NCBI GenBank assembly: GCA_019747375.1
Contig: JAIEQX010000139.1
Span: 1-32,121 of the forward strand
Source of the DNA: Beijerinckiaceae bacterium
GTDB taxonomy: Bacteria > Pseudomonadota > Alphaproteobacteria > Rhizobiales > Beijerinckiaceae
Length of the DNA: 32,121 nt
Reading direction: 5' to 3'
Shown here: positions 1 to 9,346 of the stretch, one piece after another
Layout of the letters: every line of letters starts with the position of its first letter
Position numbering within the stretch: the first letter of the stretch is position 1
The notes under the pieces: model-generated
Told to the model about the DNA's origin: nothing
The model's database searches: none
Seen by the model: only the letters and a program-made list of their open reading frames with translations
Made by a program: the position numbers and the translations under genes

Positions 1-1
1 G

Positions 2-916
2 TCCCTGATGCGCTCCGAACGTCTCGGCTACGGGGCTTTCCTGGTCCGCCGCGTCTGCCGCATCTATCTTCCCTTCGCCGCGTCCATTCTGCTCTCCGCG
101 CTGATCTACGAGATGATCGAGCCGCATCGCCTTGTCGGTCTCAACGCCTATTTCCAGAAGGAGATCTGGACCGTTGAGCCGAGCGCCAGCGTGCTTCTGG
201 CGCATCTGCTGATGCTGAACCGGCCGCAGGACATAACGCTCAACAATCCGATGTGGAGCCTCGTCATCGAGATGCGGATCTCGCTGCTGTTTCCGCTTCT
301 CTTTGCGCTCACGCAGGTCAGGCGGCATGCGGCGCTCGCATTCGCCGCCGCGTCGTCGGTCATCGCAGGCGCGATTTACGCCAAGACTCCCTGGAGCGGG
401 TTTCCCTACACCAATGGCGACGTCGCGCAGGCGCTTCTGCTGACGCTCTATTTCGCGCCGTGTTTCGCCTACGGCATGGTCCTCGCGCGCTATCGCCGAC
501 CGATCGAAGCCGTGTTCTGGGCGCTTCAAGGCTGGAAGCGGACCGCGCTCTGGATCTTCGCCTTCGGCGCCATGAGCCAGAATTTCGATCTGCTGTGCGG
601 GCTGGGCGCCATGCTGATCATCAGCCTGTCGCTCACGTCCCGGCGGGCCGCAGCACTCCTGTCGACCCCGCTGTTGAAATGGCTGGGCTCGATTTCATAC
701 AGCCTCTACCTCGTCCACATCATCGTCATCGCCGCTCTGATGCAGACCTATTTCGAGACCTTGCCCGTAACGCTCGTTCTCGCCATGGCGATCGTCGCAT
801 CGCTGGCCGCCGCTCAACTCATGTATGTGATCGTCGAGCGTCCGGCCATGAACCTCGGCCGGTTCCTGACGCGCCGCGGCGAGCGTCCGATCACGGCGCA
901 GCCGCTGGCGCCCTGA
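2..916 (+). CDS. Acyltransferase 3 (OafA/YrhL-like) family membrane protein, 5'-truncated by window edge
   Basis: Open frame runs to the window edge. Multiple hydrophobic segments; 'FLVRRVCRIYLPFAASI', 'NPMWSLVIEMRISLLFPLLF' and 'LGSISYSLYLVHIIVI' match acyltransferase-3 motifs. The usual N-terminal segment is missing. Confidence 0.85.
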   Translation, partial: SLMRSERLGYGAFLVRRVCRIYLPFAASILLSALIYEMIEPHRLVGLNAYFQKEIWTVEPSASVLLAHLLMLNRPQDITLNNPMWSLVIEMRISLLFPLLFALTQVRRHAALAFAAASSVIAGAIYAKTPWSGFPYTNGDVAQALLLTLYFAPCFAYGMVLARYRRPIEAVFWALQGWKRTALWIFAFGAMSQNFDLLCGLGAMLIISLSLTSRRAAALLSTPLLKWLGSISYSLYLVHIIVIAALMQTYFETLPVTLVLAMAIVASLAAAQLMYVIVERPAMNLGRFLTRRGERPITAQPLAP

Positions 917-922
917 GCCTGT

Positions 923-2248
923 TCAGCGAACCTGTGGCGCGTTGGCGGAAGACGTGTCCCGAAGCGTCAGGTCGCGCGCACCGCCGCGCTGCTGGTCGCG
1001 CTCGCGACTGACGCTCACGACATCGCCCGGCAGGACTTCATCGGTTTCGGAGATCACGAACGTCTTCTGCTGTCCGTCGACGCGGCGCGTGACGCGGAAC
1101 ACCGGGCGACGCTGCTCGCCATCCGGCCCGGCGACGTCGAGCGCGGGCTGATAGGCTTCCGAATTCGCCAGCAAGGCCTGCGCGGTTTCAAATTTTTCCG
1201 CGATCGTGGCCAGCTTGCTGCGAACTTCGTTGAGCATCACCAGCGTTTCCGTGCGGAATTTTCCGCGCAGCTCTGCAATCTCGCGATCCATCTTCGACAG
1301 ATCCTGCTTGGCGCGCAGCGAAGCGACGCTGACCTCCAGCCGGCTGGTGTCGAATTGCGCGGTGTTCTGCTCCAGCGACAATTGCCGGCCGCTGACCGCA
1401 AGGCCCTTGGCCGCCAGAGAGGCGATATTGTCGAGTTCGCGCTTGGCGAGTTCATATTGCCGCTCGAGGGACGCGCCCTTGGCTTTGAGAAAGTCGATCT
1501 CCTGGGCCAGAACGATCTTCGTGGCGTTCAGCGACGCGATCTGGGACTGCAGGCTGTCGCGGCGCGCATCGAACAGGAGCTGTTCTTCCCGCACGAGACG
1601 CGCGACGTCGCGGTCGGCGCTGCGCGACGCAATTTCGGGCGGCAGTGCAAGCTGGGCGGCATTGTCGAGTTCGGCCTCGAGCCGCGCCTGCCGGATCTTC
1701 AAAGTGAGCTGGTCGACGCTCAGCAGGCGGAGTTCTCCCCTGCCCGTCAGAGCTTCGCGCTCCATCTGTCCACCCGGCGAGATGGAGCGGAGCAAGCCGC
1801 CGCCGATGCTCAGGGCCTGCAACGCATTCAGGCCGGGCCGGTAAGGATATTCGCCAGGCGTCGCGACGGTGCCGAGAATGTAGAACGGCCGATATTCGGT
1901 GATTTCGACGGAGGCGTCGGGGCGCTGCGAAAGGCCGACCTTGGCCTGCAGCCGTTCGGCGATCAAGGCGGCGAACGCGCTTGTCGACAGGCCGGACGCC
2001 TTGACCTCGCCGATCAGCGGAAGCGAAACATTGCCGGAGGAATTCACGACGAATTCGCCAGAAAGCGCTTTCCATTCGTTTGCGTCGCCGACCGCGGTCC
2101 GCCAGTCGATCACCCGCACGCGCAGCTTGTCCTGAACGTCGAGGCGATATTCGCCGCCGGCTTGCGCCATGGCGAAGCCGCCGCCGAAGAAGGAAGCTCC
2201 CAAAAGCGTGAGCGCCACGAGAACGAGCTTAATCACCGCAATCTCCAC
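923..2248 (-). CDS. Polysaccharide biosynthesis/export protein (Wza/ExoF-like) with long coiled-coil segment
   Basis: Signal peptide, then 'YRLDVQDKLRVRVIDW...GEFVVNSSGNVSLPLIGEVKASGLS' (Poly_export) and 'FYILGTVATPGEYPYRPGLNALQALSIGGGL' (SLBB-like); long charged heptad-rich middle region. Confidence 0.9.
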   Translation of the reverse strand: MEIAVIKLVLVALTLLGASFFGGGFAMAQAGGEYRLDVQDKLRVRVIDWRTAVGDANEWKALSGEFVVNSSGNVSLPLIGEVKASGLSTSAFAALIAERLQAKVGLSQRPDASVEITEYRPFYILGTVATPGEYPYRPGLNALQALSIGGGLLRSISPGGQMEREALTGRGELRLLSVDQLTLKIRQARLEAELDNAAQLALPPEIASRSADRDVARLVREEQLLFDARRDSLQSQIASLNATKIVLAQEIDFLKAKGASLERQYELAKRELDNIASLAAKGLAVSGRQLSLEQNTAQFDTSRLEVSVASLRAKQDLSKMDREIAELRGKFRTETLVMLNEVRSKLATIAEKFETAQALLANSEAYQPALDVAGPDGEQRRPVFRVTRRVDGQQKTFVISETDEVLPGDVVSVSRERDQQRGGARDLTLRDTSSANAPQVR

Positions 2249-2559
2249 AGTCCGAACGCGCGCAAGATCGCAAGATGTAACTTACAACGCACTGCAACAT
2301 ATCATCTTTACGGCACAACGAGAACTAGTCCTCGTTAGAGGATCCTAAAGGCCATCTGGTGAACAGTTCGACAATGACATGCCGTCGTTTTTAGGGCCGA
2401 CCCCGTGACGTGGTTAATCTTTACCACGCTGGTTAAGCTGCGCGCGCGAAGTCTGTCCTGCCGAAATTGCCCGATTGCCGGACGCAATGCTAACTGTCGC
2501 AAAGGCGGGATAACGCAAGGACAGCGCGCGTCTAACGACACCGAAACGAATTCCGCGCC

Positions 2560-3645
2560 ATGGTGCGGATGCAGACCGAAGAAAGACGCCAATTGCCCAC
2601 TTCCTTCACGATCAATGGACGATTTTTCTCCCAGGCGGCGTCCGGCGTGCAGCGTTACGCTCAGCAGATCGTGGAGTCGATTGACCGACAGGCGGTTGGC
2701 GATGTCGTGCTGGCTCTTCCTCCGGGGGATGTAAGCCTGCCGCCATTCGGGAAGATCCGGCCCAAGACCCTCGGCGCCTCCAACGGCTACCTTTGGGAGC
2801 AGGTCATGCTGCCCGCTCTCGCCAGGGGGCCTTTGCTGAATCTCTGCAATCTGGGGCCGGTCGTGCGCAGCGACCAGATTGTCTGCATGCATGACGCCAA
2901 TGTCTACACGGACCCGAATTCCTACAGTCGCGCCTTTCAGCTCGCTTACCGGACGCTGCAACCCCTGCTGGCCCGACGCGCGGCGCGCGTGACGACCGTT
3001 TCGAAATTTTCCGCCACGATGCTGGCCAAATACCTGCCCATCAAGGCGACCGACATTCTGGTGCTGCCGAACGGGCACGAACACGTCCATGCCTGGGACG
3101 CCTCGCGCTCGACCATCCTGTCGTCAGGAGCGGCGCGGCCTTTCGTGCTGCTGATTGGCAGCAAGGCCAAACACAAGAATGCGGACCTCGTCCTGTCGCT
3201 GGCCGACGCGCTCGACGAACTCGGGCTCGATATTTACGTCGCCGGCGGACAGGGCCGCATCTTCGCCGCGACCGAGACCCGGGAGCGCGCCAACATCGTG
3301 CGCCTCGGCTTTGTCTCCGACGATGATCTTGCGGCGCTTTATGCGCGCGCATCATGCCTCGTGTTCCCGTCATGGAGCGAGGGCTTCGGGCTCCCCATCG
3401 TCGAGGCCATGGCGCTCGGCTGTCCGGTCATCTCGTCGGATCGCGCCAGCATGCCGGAGGTCGGCGGGGCCGCCGCCCGCTACGCCGCCCCGGATGATCC
3501 GGCCGGCTGGCTCGGCCGAATCCGCGAAATCGCCGGATCCGAGGCTTTGAGGCAGGACATGATTTCCGCCGGGCGGGAGCAGGCCCGGAAATTCTCGTGG
3601 ACCCAGTCCGCCGCGGGGTATCTCGAAGCCCTCGCGGCCATCTGA
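2560..3645 (+). CDS. Glycosyltransferase family 4/1
   Basis: 'FTINGRFFSQAASGVQRYAQQI' N-terminus and 'VFPSWSEGFGLPIVEAMALGCPVISSDRASMPEVGGAAARYAAPDDP' GT4 C-terminal motif. Confidence 0.93.
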   Translation: MVRMQTEERRQLPTSFTINGRFFSQAASGVQRYAQQIVESIDRQAVGDVVLALPPGDVSLPPFGKIRPKTLGASNGYLWEQVMLPALARGPLLNLCNLGPVVRSDQIVCMHDANVYTDPNSYSRAFQLAYRTLQPLLARRAARVTTVSKFSATMLAKYLPIKATDILVLPNGHEHVHAWDASRSTILSSGAARPFVLLIGSKAKHKNADLVLSLADALDELGLDIYVAGGQGRIFAATETRERANIVRLGFVSDDDLAALYARASCLVFPSWSEGFGLPIVEAMALGCPVISSDRASMPEVGGAAARYAAPDDPAGWLGRIREIAGSEALRQDMISAGREQARKFSWTQSAAGYLEALAAI

Positions 3646-3695
3646 GGCCGGGGGTATGTTGCTGAAACTCAAGTCGACCCGAGCCAGGATCTGAG

Positions 3696-5117
3696 ATGGA
3701 CATTCAACTGATCGGCCTCCTGGCCTTCGCCTTCGGCCTATCGGCGTTTCGCAATCTCCGTTTCGCGTTTTTCGCCTTCACGATCTCGTCTCTGCTCGGC
3801 TCGTCCGCCGCCGCCATTCTCACCTTCATGGGCGGGGCGAACGTCCAGCCGGCGCATCTGATGCTGGGTTTTCTGACGCTCGGCCTGATGACCCAGGCTG
3901 CGCGGCGCGAAAAATTCGAAATGCCGCGCGAGGGCGTCTGGCTTTCGCTCGCGGTCGGCTACGGGGTGCTGGGCGCCTTCTTCCTCCCGCGACTTTTTGC
4001 GGGTGAAACCTACATCAACGCCATCGGGGTGACTGAATTCGGCTTTGCGTCGATTCCAATTCCGCTCGGTCCGACTTCCGGCAACATCACCCAGTCGGTC
4101 TATTTCGTCGGCAATCTCGTCTGCTTTCTCGTGAGCTACGCTTTTGCGCGCTCGCCCGGCAACATCCGCGTCGCCTGCAACGCCTACATGACCTATTGCG
4201 TGCTCAATGTCGGTTTCGCGCTGGTGGATCTCGCCACTTACGCAACGGGAACCGCGTTCCTGCTCGATTTCATCAGAAACGCCACTTACACCCTGCATCT
4301 CGATACCGAGATCGACGGCCTGAAGCGCATCGTGGGTTCGTTCACCGAAACCTCGTCCTTCTCTTATGCGTCCATCGCCTGCCTGGGTTTCATGGGGCGT
4401 CTCTGGCTCGGCGGCGTGGCGCCTGCGCTCACGCTGACGATTTCGCTGGCGACAATTGCGCTGCTGATCCTGTCGACATCCACGACCGCCTATGTGGCCC
4501 TGCCGATCATGCTTTGCTTCCTGCTGATGACGGGCGGCTTCCGGCTGCTGAACAGCAAGACAAACGCCACGACGCTGCTCTTCGTCGTCATGACGCCCCT
4601 GCTGGCGATCCTGGCCCTGACCACGATCCTGCTGATCCCGTCCGTCTCGGACGCGCTCTATAATTTCATCGACATGTCGATCCTTCGGAAAGGGACGTCC
4701 GCGTCCGGGATCGAGCGGACGCAATGGAACGTCTTCGCGTTTCAGAACTTCATCGAGACCTACGGTCTGGGCGCGGGCGTGGGAAGCGTGCGCGCCTCGA
4801 GCTTCGTCATAGCTGTGCTGGCCAATCTCGGCGTCATTGGCGGCGGGGCTTATCTCATGTTCATCATACTCGTCGTGAGCGGCCAGAAAGCCCCGCGTGA
4901 AACCTATAACGGCGCCGTTCAGGCGGCGGCCCAGACTGCCTGTGTCGGCATGCTGATCGCCGCCACCATCTCGGGCGCCTTGATCGACCTCGGCCTGACC
5001 TTCTTCATCCTGGCGGGCCTTGCGACCGCCGTGAACGAGACCGCCGGCGCGCGAACCGTGGCGCGGCGTCGGCCGCCGCAGGCGGTCGCGGACTACACCC
5101 CTCAGGCGACCGCCTGA
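3696..5117 (+). CDS. Polytopic membrane protein, O-antigen ligase/polysaccharide polymerase-like (ExoQ-like)
   Basis: Roughly 10-12 hydrophobic segments, location between EPS genes, 'YGLGAGVGSVRASSFVIAVLANLGVIGGGAYL' resembling O-antigen ligase/polymerase C-terminal motif. Confidence 0.75.
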   Translation: MDIQLIGLLAFAFGLSAFRNLRFAFFAFTISSLLGSSAAAILTFMGGANVQPAHLMLGFLTLGLMTQAARREKFEMPREGVWLSLAVGYGVLGAFFLPRLFAGETYINAIGVTEFGFASIPIPLGPTSGNITQSVYFVGNLVCFLVSYAFARSPGNIRVACNAYMTYCVLNVGFALVDLATYATGTAFLLDFIRNATYTLHLDTEIDGLKRIVGSFTETSSFSYASIACLGFMGRLWLGGVAPALTLTISLATIALLILSTSTTAYVALPIMLCFLLMTGGFRLLNSKTNATTLLFVVMTPLLAILALTTILLIPSVSDALYNFIDMSILRKGTSASGIERTQWNVFAFQNFIETYGLGAGVGSVRASSFVIAVLANLGVIGGGAYLMFIILVVSGQKAPRETYNGAVQAAAQTACVGMLIAATISGALIDLGLTFFILAGLATAVNETAGARTVARRRPPQAVADYTPQATA

Positions 5118-5409
5118 TCGACGATCAAGGACTGGGGAAAGCATCGGCAAGTCGTTGTTTGGATTTACGATACCGAGACTTTAAGGGACTACCTCGGGAA
5201 ACCCGATGGGCATATGTCCGCCGATATGCGACAAGCGGCCTGCTTCGGACCGGGAGTTTGTCGAGGCCAACGCCTGGCCCGGCTGACACCGCCGCGGCCG
5301 ATTATAGAAGACTTGTCGATAAGCATTTAGAATTCAAAGACGTCCGAATCGGTAACTTGCCCTGACTGTATCGATGGGGCGTCGGCCGATCGGAATCCGG
5401 GAGCAGACC

Positions 5410-7014
5410 ATGTTGTATCGCGATCCGCCGCTCGACGGTCCCGCATTCGGCGACGACGAACTCGTCAAGGGCCCGCAGCGCAGCGTGCTCCTGATGGCTG
5501 TCGGCGCCATCCGCCGGCGCCTGAAGAGCCTGATCGCGTGGATCATCGGCTGCCTCGCGGCGGCGGCCATCTACATCATGGTCACGCCCGCCGAATTCGC
5601 CGCCACGTCGTTGATCATCCTGGAGCCGCGCCGTCCCGCGTTTCTCACCCAGAACGACGTCGGGCAGCTGCAGCAGAATCTCGACACGCCCCAGATCGAA
5701 AGCCAGGTTCAGATCATCAAGTCCGGCCGCATCGTCAGCGCCGTGATCAAGGAAATGGACCTCGCCTCCGATCCGGATCTGACCAACCCGCGCCGCGGCC
5801 TCATCGCCTGGGTCCGCGACCTCCTGTTCGACGAGGTCGAAAAGCCCGTCACGCTTCCGGTGGCCGTGTTCTCGGAGCGCATCAACGTTCGCCGCGTCGG
5901 CCAGTCGCTCGTTCTGGAGATCAGCGTCCGGGCTTCGACGCCCGAACAATCCGCCGCGCTCACCAACGCCGTGGTCGCCGCATATCTGTACGATCAGGTG
6001 AGTTCCAAGCTGGTCGATACGCGCCGGACCGGCGACTGGCTGCAAAGCCGCATCGAGGATATGCGCAACCAGCAGCAGGCCGCCCTCGCCGCCATGCGGA
6101 CGGGCATCGCCGCCGAAGTCCCCTTCCCGGCCGCCGACGTGCGCATTCTCAACACCGCGACGCCGCCGTCTGGAAAATCCTTCCCCAAGACCACGCTGAT
6201 CATGATCTTCGCCATGACCTTCGCGCTCGTCACCGGCGTCGGGGCGGTCGTCGTCGGCCGTCTCATGGACCGACGCGTCTGGAGCGTCGAGGATATGGCG
6301 GAAACGATCCGCAAGCGCTGCATCACGTCGGTGCCGCGCGTTCGCGGCCTGAAGCTGAAGGGTGGCGCGCGCCGGCCCGTGGCGCTCGAGCTCGCGACCC
6401 AGAAACCCTGGACCAGATTCGCGGAAAGTTTCCGCACCATCCGCAACGCCGTTCTCAACAACGGCCAGTCGGCCCCCCGCACGATCGGCCTCGTCTCCTG
6501 GCGCCATGGCGAGGGCACGACCATGATGTCCGCCAATCTGGCGCACACGCTTGCGGCTTCCGGCGCCTCCGTCGTGCTCGTCGACGCGGACATCCGCAGC
6601 GCCGTGCTGACGAGAACCATGACGCCCGACGCCACGATCGGGCTCGCCGACCTGATCCAGCCCGTCGATGGCGTTCAGCCCGAGCTGATCTCCATCAGCC
6701 GCTCGCTGAACTTTCTGCCCGCCCTGCAGAAGGGCAAGAAGGCCGAGCCGTTCCTGTTCGTCGGATCTCAGGCGGTCCGCGACCTCCTGCAGGATCTCAG
6801 CCGCGACAACATCGTCATCGTGGACATGCCGCCGATGTCGGAGTCCAACGACGCCGTCGCCATGGCGCCGCTCCTCGACGGCGTCATCCTGGTGATCGAA
6901 GCCGGGCGGACCAAGGTCGAGGAGGTCGCCCAGGCGATCGACGCGCTCGAACACGTCAAGACGCATGTGCTCGGCACCGTCATCAACAAGCAGCGCGAAT
7001 TGCCCGGCGCCTGA
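5410..7014 (+). CDS. Polysaccharide co-polymerase (Wzz/ExoP-like) with BY-kinase-like C-terminal domain, degenerate Walker A
   Basis: Wzz-type N-terminal TM, 'PPSGKSFPKTTLIMIFAMTF' second TM, 'GEGTTMMSANLAHTLAASGASVVLVDADIRSA' and 'IVIVDMPPMSESNDAVAMAPLLDGVILVIEAG'. ATG at 5410 is preceded by GGAG; ORF extends to 5374. Confidence 0.88.
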   Translation: MLYRDPPLDGPAFGDDELVKGPQRSVLLMAVGAIRRRLKSLIAWIIGCLAAAAIYIMVTPAEFAATSLIILEPRRPAFLTQNDVGQLQQNLDTPQIESQVQIIKSGRIVSAVIKEMDLASDPDLTNPRRGLIAWVRDLLFDEVEKPVTLPVAVFSERINVRRVGQSLVLEISVRASTPEQSAALTNAVVAAYLYDQVSSKLVDTRRTGDWLQSRIEDMRNQQQAALAAMRTGIAAEVPFPAADVRILNTATPPSGKSFPKTTLIMIFAMTFALVTGVGAVVVGRLMDRRVWSVEDMAETIRKRCITSVPRVRGLKLKGGARRPVALELATQKPWTRFAESFRTIRNAVLNNGQSAPRTIGLVSWRHGEGTTMMSANLAHTLAASGASVVLVDADIRSAVLTRTMTPDATIGLADLIQPVDGVQPELISISRSLNFLPALQKGKKAEPFLFVGSQAVRDLLQDLSRDNIVIVDMPPMSESNDAVAMAPLLDGVILVIEAGRTKVEEVAQAIDALEHVKTHVLGTVINKQRELPGA

Positions 7015-7454
7015 CCCGAAAGGGATCGCTGCAAGTTGTCGCAGGACGGCCCCGCTCGTCCCGCCGCCGCTTCGATGAGCGCAGAAGAACAGGGCATGCG
7101 CCGGCGGCTCTGTTCAGGCGTCGAATTGCGCCCCGTCCCTGCAGAAGTTTCCAGGACAAACAGCGCGACTTCTGACGATCTGAGCGAAGCGTTCGAGATT
7201 GTTCGTCGTCTGCGCCGGTTTAACTGAAGCTATTCTGACGTCTTGACCGCACAGCCGCGAGCGCAGGCTGCACAACAACTGTCAACTTTATTTCAAGTGA
7301 CGCTCACGCAGGCGGCGGTTTTTCTTGGGTGCGTTGCACCAATGCGTCGCGAATCGACCAAAATCGGCCGCGGACCGTCAAAGCGCCAAGCTCAAGTCAA
7401 GTGCAGACTGCCAAAATGATCGGCAAATCGCCGTCATCACAAGGAACTGATCTG

Positions 7455-7540
7455 CGACATTATTGTTAATCGCCTTAACCAATTAACGGAACCGCGCAAA
7501 AACCACCTAAAATCATGTTAAAAGTTTGTTAAATCACGTT
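7455..7540. promoter_or_regulatory. AT-rich TTAA-rich upstream region of the exoY-like gene (putative regulatory)
   Basis: 'TGTTAATCGCCTTAACCAATTAACGG...CATGTTAAAAGTTTGTTAAATCACG': at least five TTAA steps in a locally AT-rich tract within high-GC DNA. Confidence 0.4.
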
Positions 7541-7666
7541 GATTTCGAAACAGCAGTATGGGATAGTCACCAGACATTAAGGATACCCCTGTGCTTCAGG
7601 CCAAGGGAAAAAGGCGAAAAGCCTGTTCCGTCTCTTAGGATCTGTCCGAATTAGTGGGGTTGACCT

Positions 7667-8338
7667 GTGACGATCCATAACACGACTGACTACGACACGC
7701 TTCTTGGCCAGGATAGCCAACGCGCCATCGGGGGCAGCGCCAAGCGCGCCTTTGATCTTGTCGCAAGCGTCGCAGCGGCCATTGTCGTCGCTCCGCTCCT
7801 GATCATGCTCAGTCTCCTGATCCTGGTGACCAACGGCGGCCCGGTCACGATCCGGCACCAGCGCGTCGGCAAGGGCGGACGGAAGTTCGGCTGCTTCAAG
7901 TTCCGCACGATGGTGACCAATGGCGATGAAGTCCTGAAGCGCCACCTGGCGGAAAACCCCGCCGCCATGGAAGAATGGACCCGTAACCGCAAGCTCGTCG
8001 TCGACCCCCGCGTGACGCGTCTCGGCCGCATCCTCCGCAAGACCAGCCTTGATGAGCTCCCGCAGCTCTTCAACATCATTGCGGGCGACATGAGCTTTGT
8101 CGGTCCGCGCCCGATCGTCGAGGACGAGATCGTCCGCTACGGCAACGCCTTTGCGGAATACAGCCGCGCCCGTCCCGGCCTGACCGGCCGCTGGCAGATC
8201 AGCGGCCGCAACGACACCGGCTATGACGAGCGCGTCAAGCTCGACCGGGAATATGTGACCAACTGGTCGTTCAGCCGGGATATCGTCATTCTCGTGCTCA
8301 CCATCCCCGCTGTGATCAAGGCCCGGGGCGTCTACTGA
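7667..8338 (+). CDS. Undecaprenyl-phosphate sugar phosphotransferase (ExoY-like priming transferase)
   Basis: GTG start; 'KRAFDLVASVAAAIVVAPLLIMLSLLI', 'CFKFRTMVTNGDEVL', 'VTRLGRILRKTSLDELPQLFNIIAGDMSFVGPRPIVEDEI', 'ARPGLTGRWQISGRNDTGYDERVKLDREYV'. Confidence 0.95.
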   Translation: MTIHNTTDYDTLLGQDSQRAIGGSAKRAFDLVASVAAAIVVAPLLIMLSLLILVTNGGPVTIRHQRVGKGGRKFGCFKFRTMVTNGDEVLKRHLAENPAAMEEWTRNRKLVVDPRVTRLGRILRKTSLDELPQLFNIIAGDMSFVGPRPIVEDEIVRYGNAFAEYSRARPGLTGRWQISGRNDTGYDERVKLDREYVTNWSFSRDIVILVLTIPAVIKARGVY

Positions 8339-8459
8339 CGCCCTCGCGCATTGAAAATAATGCCCTGCTTTATGGGTTTTGGCTTTCGGTTCCGGGCCGT
8401 TTGGCGTTAGGAATCGGACAGCCCCTTCCATTCTTGCAAAGATTCAGCGGTCGACCAGC

Positions 8460-9332
8460 ATGAGAATAGCGATCGGAATTGCGACGATGGGACGCGCGCC
8501 GCTTCTGTCGGAGACGGTGCGGGACCTGAGCCGTCAATCCCACCCCGCCGACAGGATCATCATTTGTGGCGCTTCGCCTGCCGATTATGAGGGCCTGCAG
8601 GGTCTGGACGGCGTCGAGCTTCTGATCAGCGAGCCCGGCTCCACCAAGCAGCGCAACGCCATCATCGACGTGGCGAGCGACTGCGACATCATCCTCTTCC
8701 TGGACGACGACTTTCTGCTCGATGTCGACTATCTGCGCGTTTTCGTCGACGCCTTCGCGAATGATCCCACCATCGTGTCCGCCTCCGGCCGCGTCATCGC
8801 GGACGGCATCAATGGGCCGGGCTTCGATTTCAAGACCGGAATGAGCCTTCTCAACGGCAAGCGTCCGCCGCCGCCGGTTGGCGGGGCCGTCGTGGACATT
8901 CCCTATGGCTACGGCTGCAACATGGCCTTCCGGATGGCGACGCTCAACGGCAACGCCCTGCGCTTCGACGAGAGCCTGCCCCTTTACGCCTGGTATGAGG
9001 ACATCGATCTCATGCAGCGCACGGGCCGGCATGGCCGCGTCGTGCGCCTCATGAATGCGATCGGCGTGCATCTGGGGACGAAAAGAGGCCGCACCTCTGG
9101 CCGGCGCCTCGGTTATTCCCAGGTCGCCAATCCGGTCTATCTCGCCCGCAAGGGCACCTATCCCTGGCGCAGCGCCGTCGAGAGCATCGCCAAGAATTTC
9201 ACCGCAAATCTGGTGAAGTCGATCCGGCCTGAACATTACGTCGACCGGCGCGGTCGCCTGTTCGGCAACCTGCTGGGATTGCTCGACGTCGCGCGGCGCA
9301 CCGACCGTCCCGACAAGATCCTGGAACTCTAG
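8460..9332 (+). CDS. Glycosyltransferase family 2
   Basis: 'RIAIGIATMGRAPLLSETVRDLSRQS', 'GSTKQRNAIIDVASDCDIILFLDDDFLLDVDYL'. ATG at 8460 gives a canonical GT2 N-terminus. Confidence 0.92.
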   Translation: MRIAIGIATMGRAPLLSETVRDLSRQSHPADRIIICGASPADYEGLQGLDGVELLISEPGSTKQRNAIIDVASDCDIILFLDDDFLLDVDYLRVFVDAFANDPTIVSASGRVIADGINGPGFDFKTGMSLLNGKRPPPPVGGAVVDIPYGYGCNMAFRMATLNGNALRFDESLPLYAWYEDIDLMQRTGRHGRVVRLMNAIGVHLGTKRGRTSGRRLGYSQVANPVYLARKGTYPWRSAVESIAKNFTANLVKSIRPEHYVDRRGRLFGNLLGLLDVARRTDRPDKILEL

Positions 9333-9346
9333 AGCGTCCGACGCTC
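9332..9346. other. Small inverted repeat between convergent glycosyltransferase genes
   Basis: GAGCGT-CCG-ACGCTC overlaps both stop codons; no T-tract. Confidence 0.4.

Noticed and set aside
3738-5150. 470-aa minus-strand ORF opposite the polymerase gene
   Set aside because: Charged, repetitive composition with no family motif; antisense of hydrophobic codons produces such Q/E/R/H-rich ORFs.
5159-5365. 68-aa ORF between polymerase and co-polymerase genes
   Set aside because: No recognisable domain and no clear ribosome-binding site; the region contains small inverted repeats (GCATAT-N8-ATATGC at 5210-5229) and is more likely untranslated.
5302-6966. 554-aa minus-strand ORF and 545-aa +1 frame ORF over the co-polymerase gene
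   Set aside because: Arg/His/Asp/Gly-rich composition typical of out-of-frame translation; the Wzz/BY-kinase frame has family motifs.
7036-7227. 63-aa ORF downstream of the co-polymerase gene
   Set aside because: No domain similarity I can recognise, and start/RBS context is weak.
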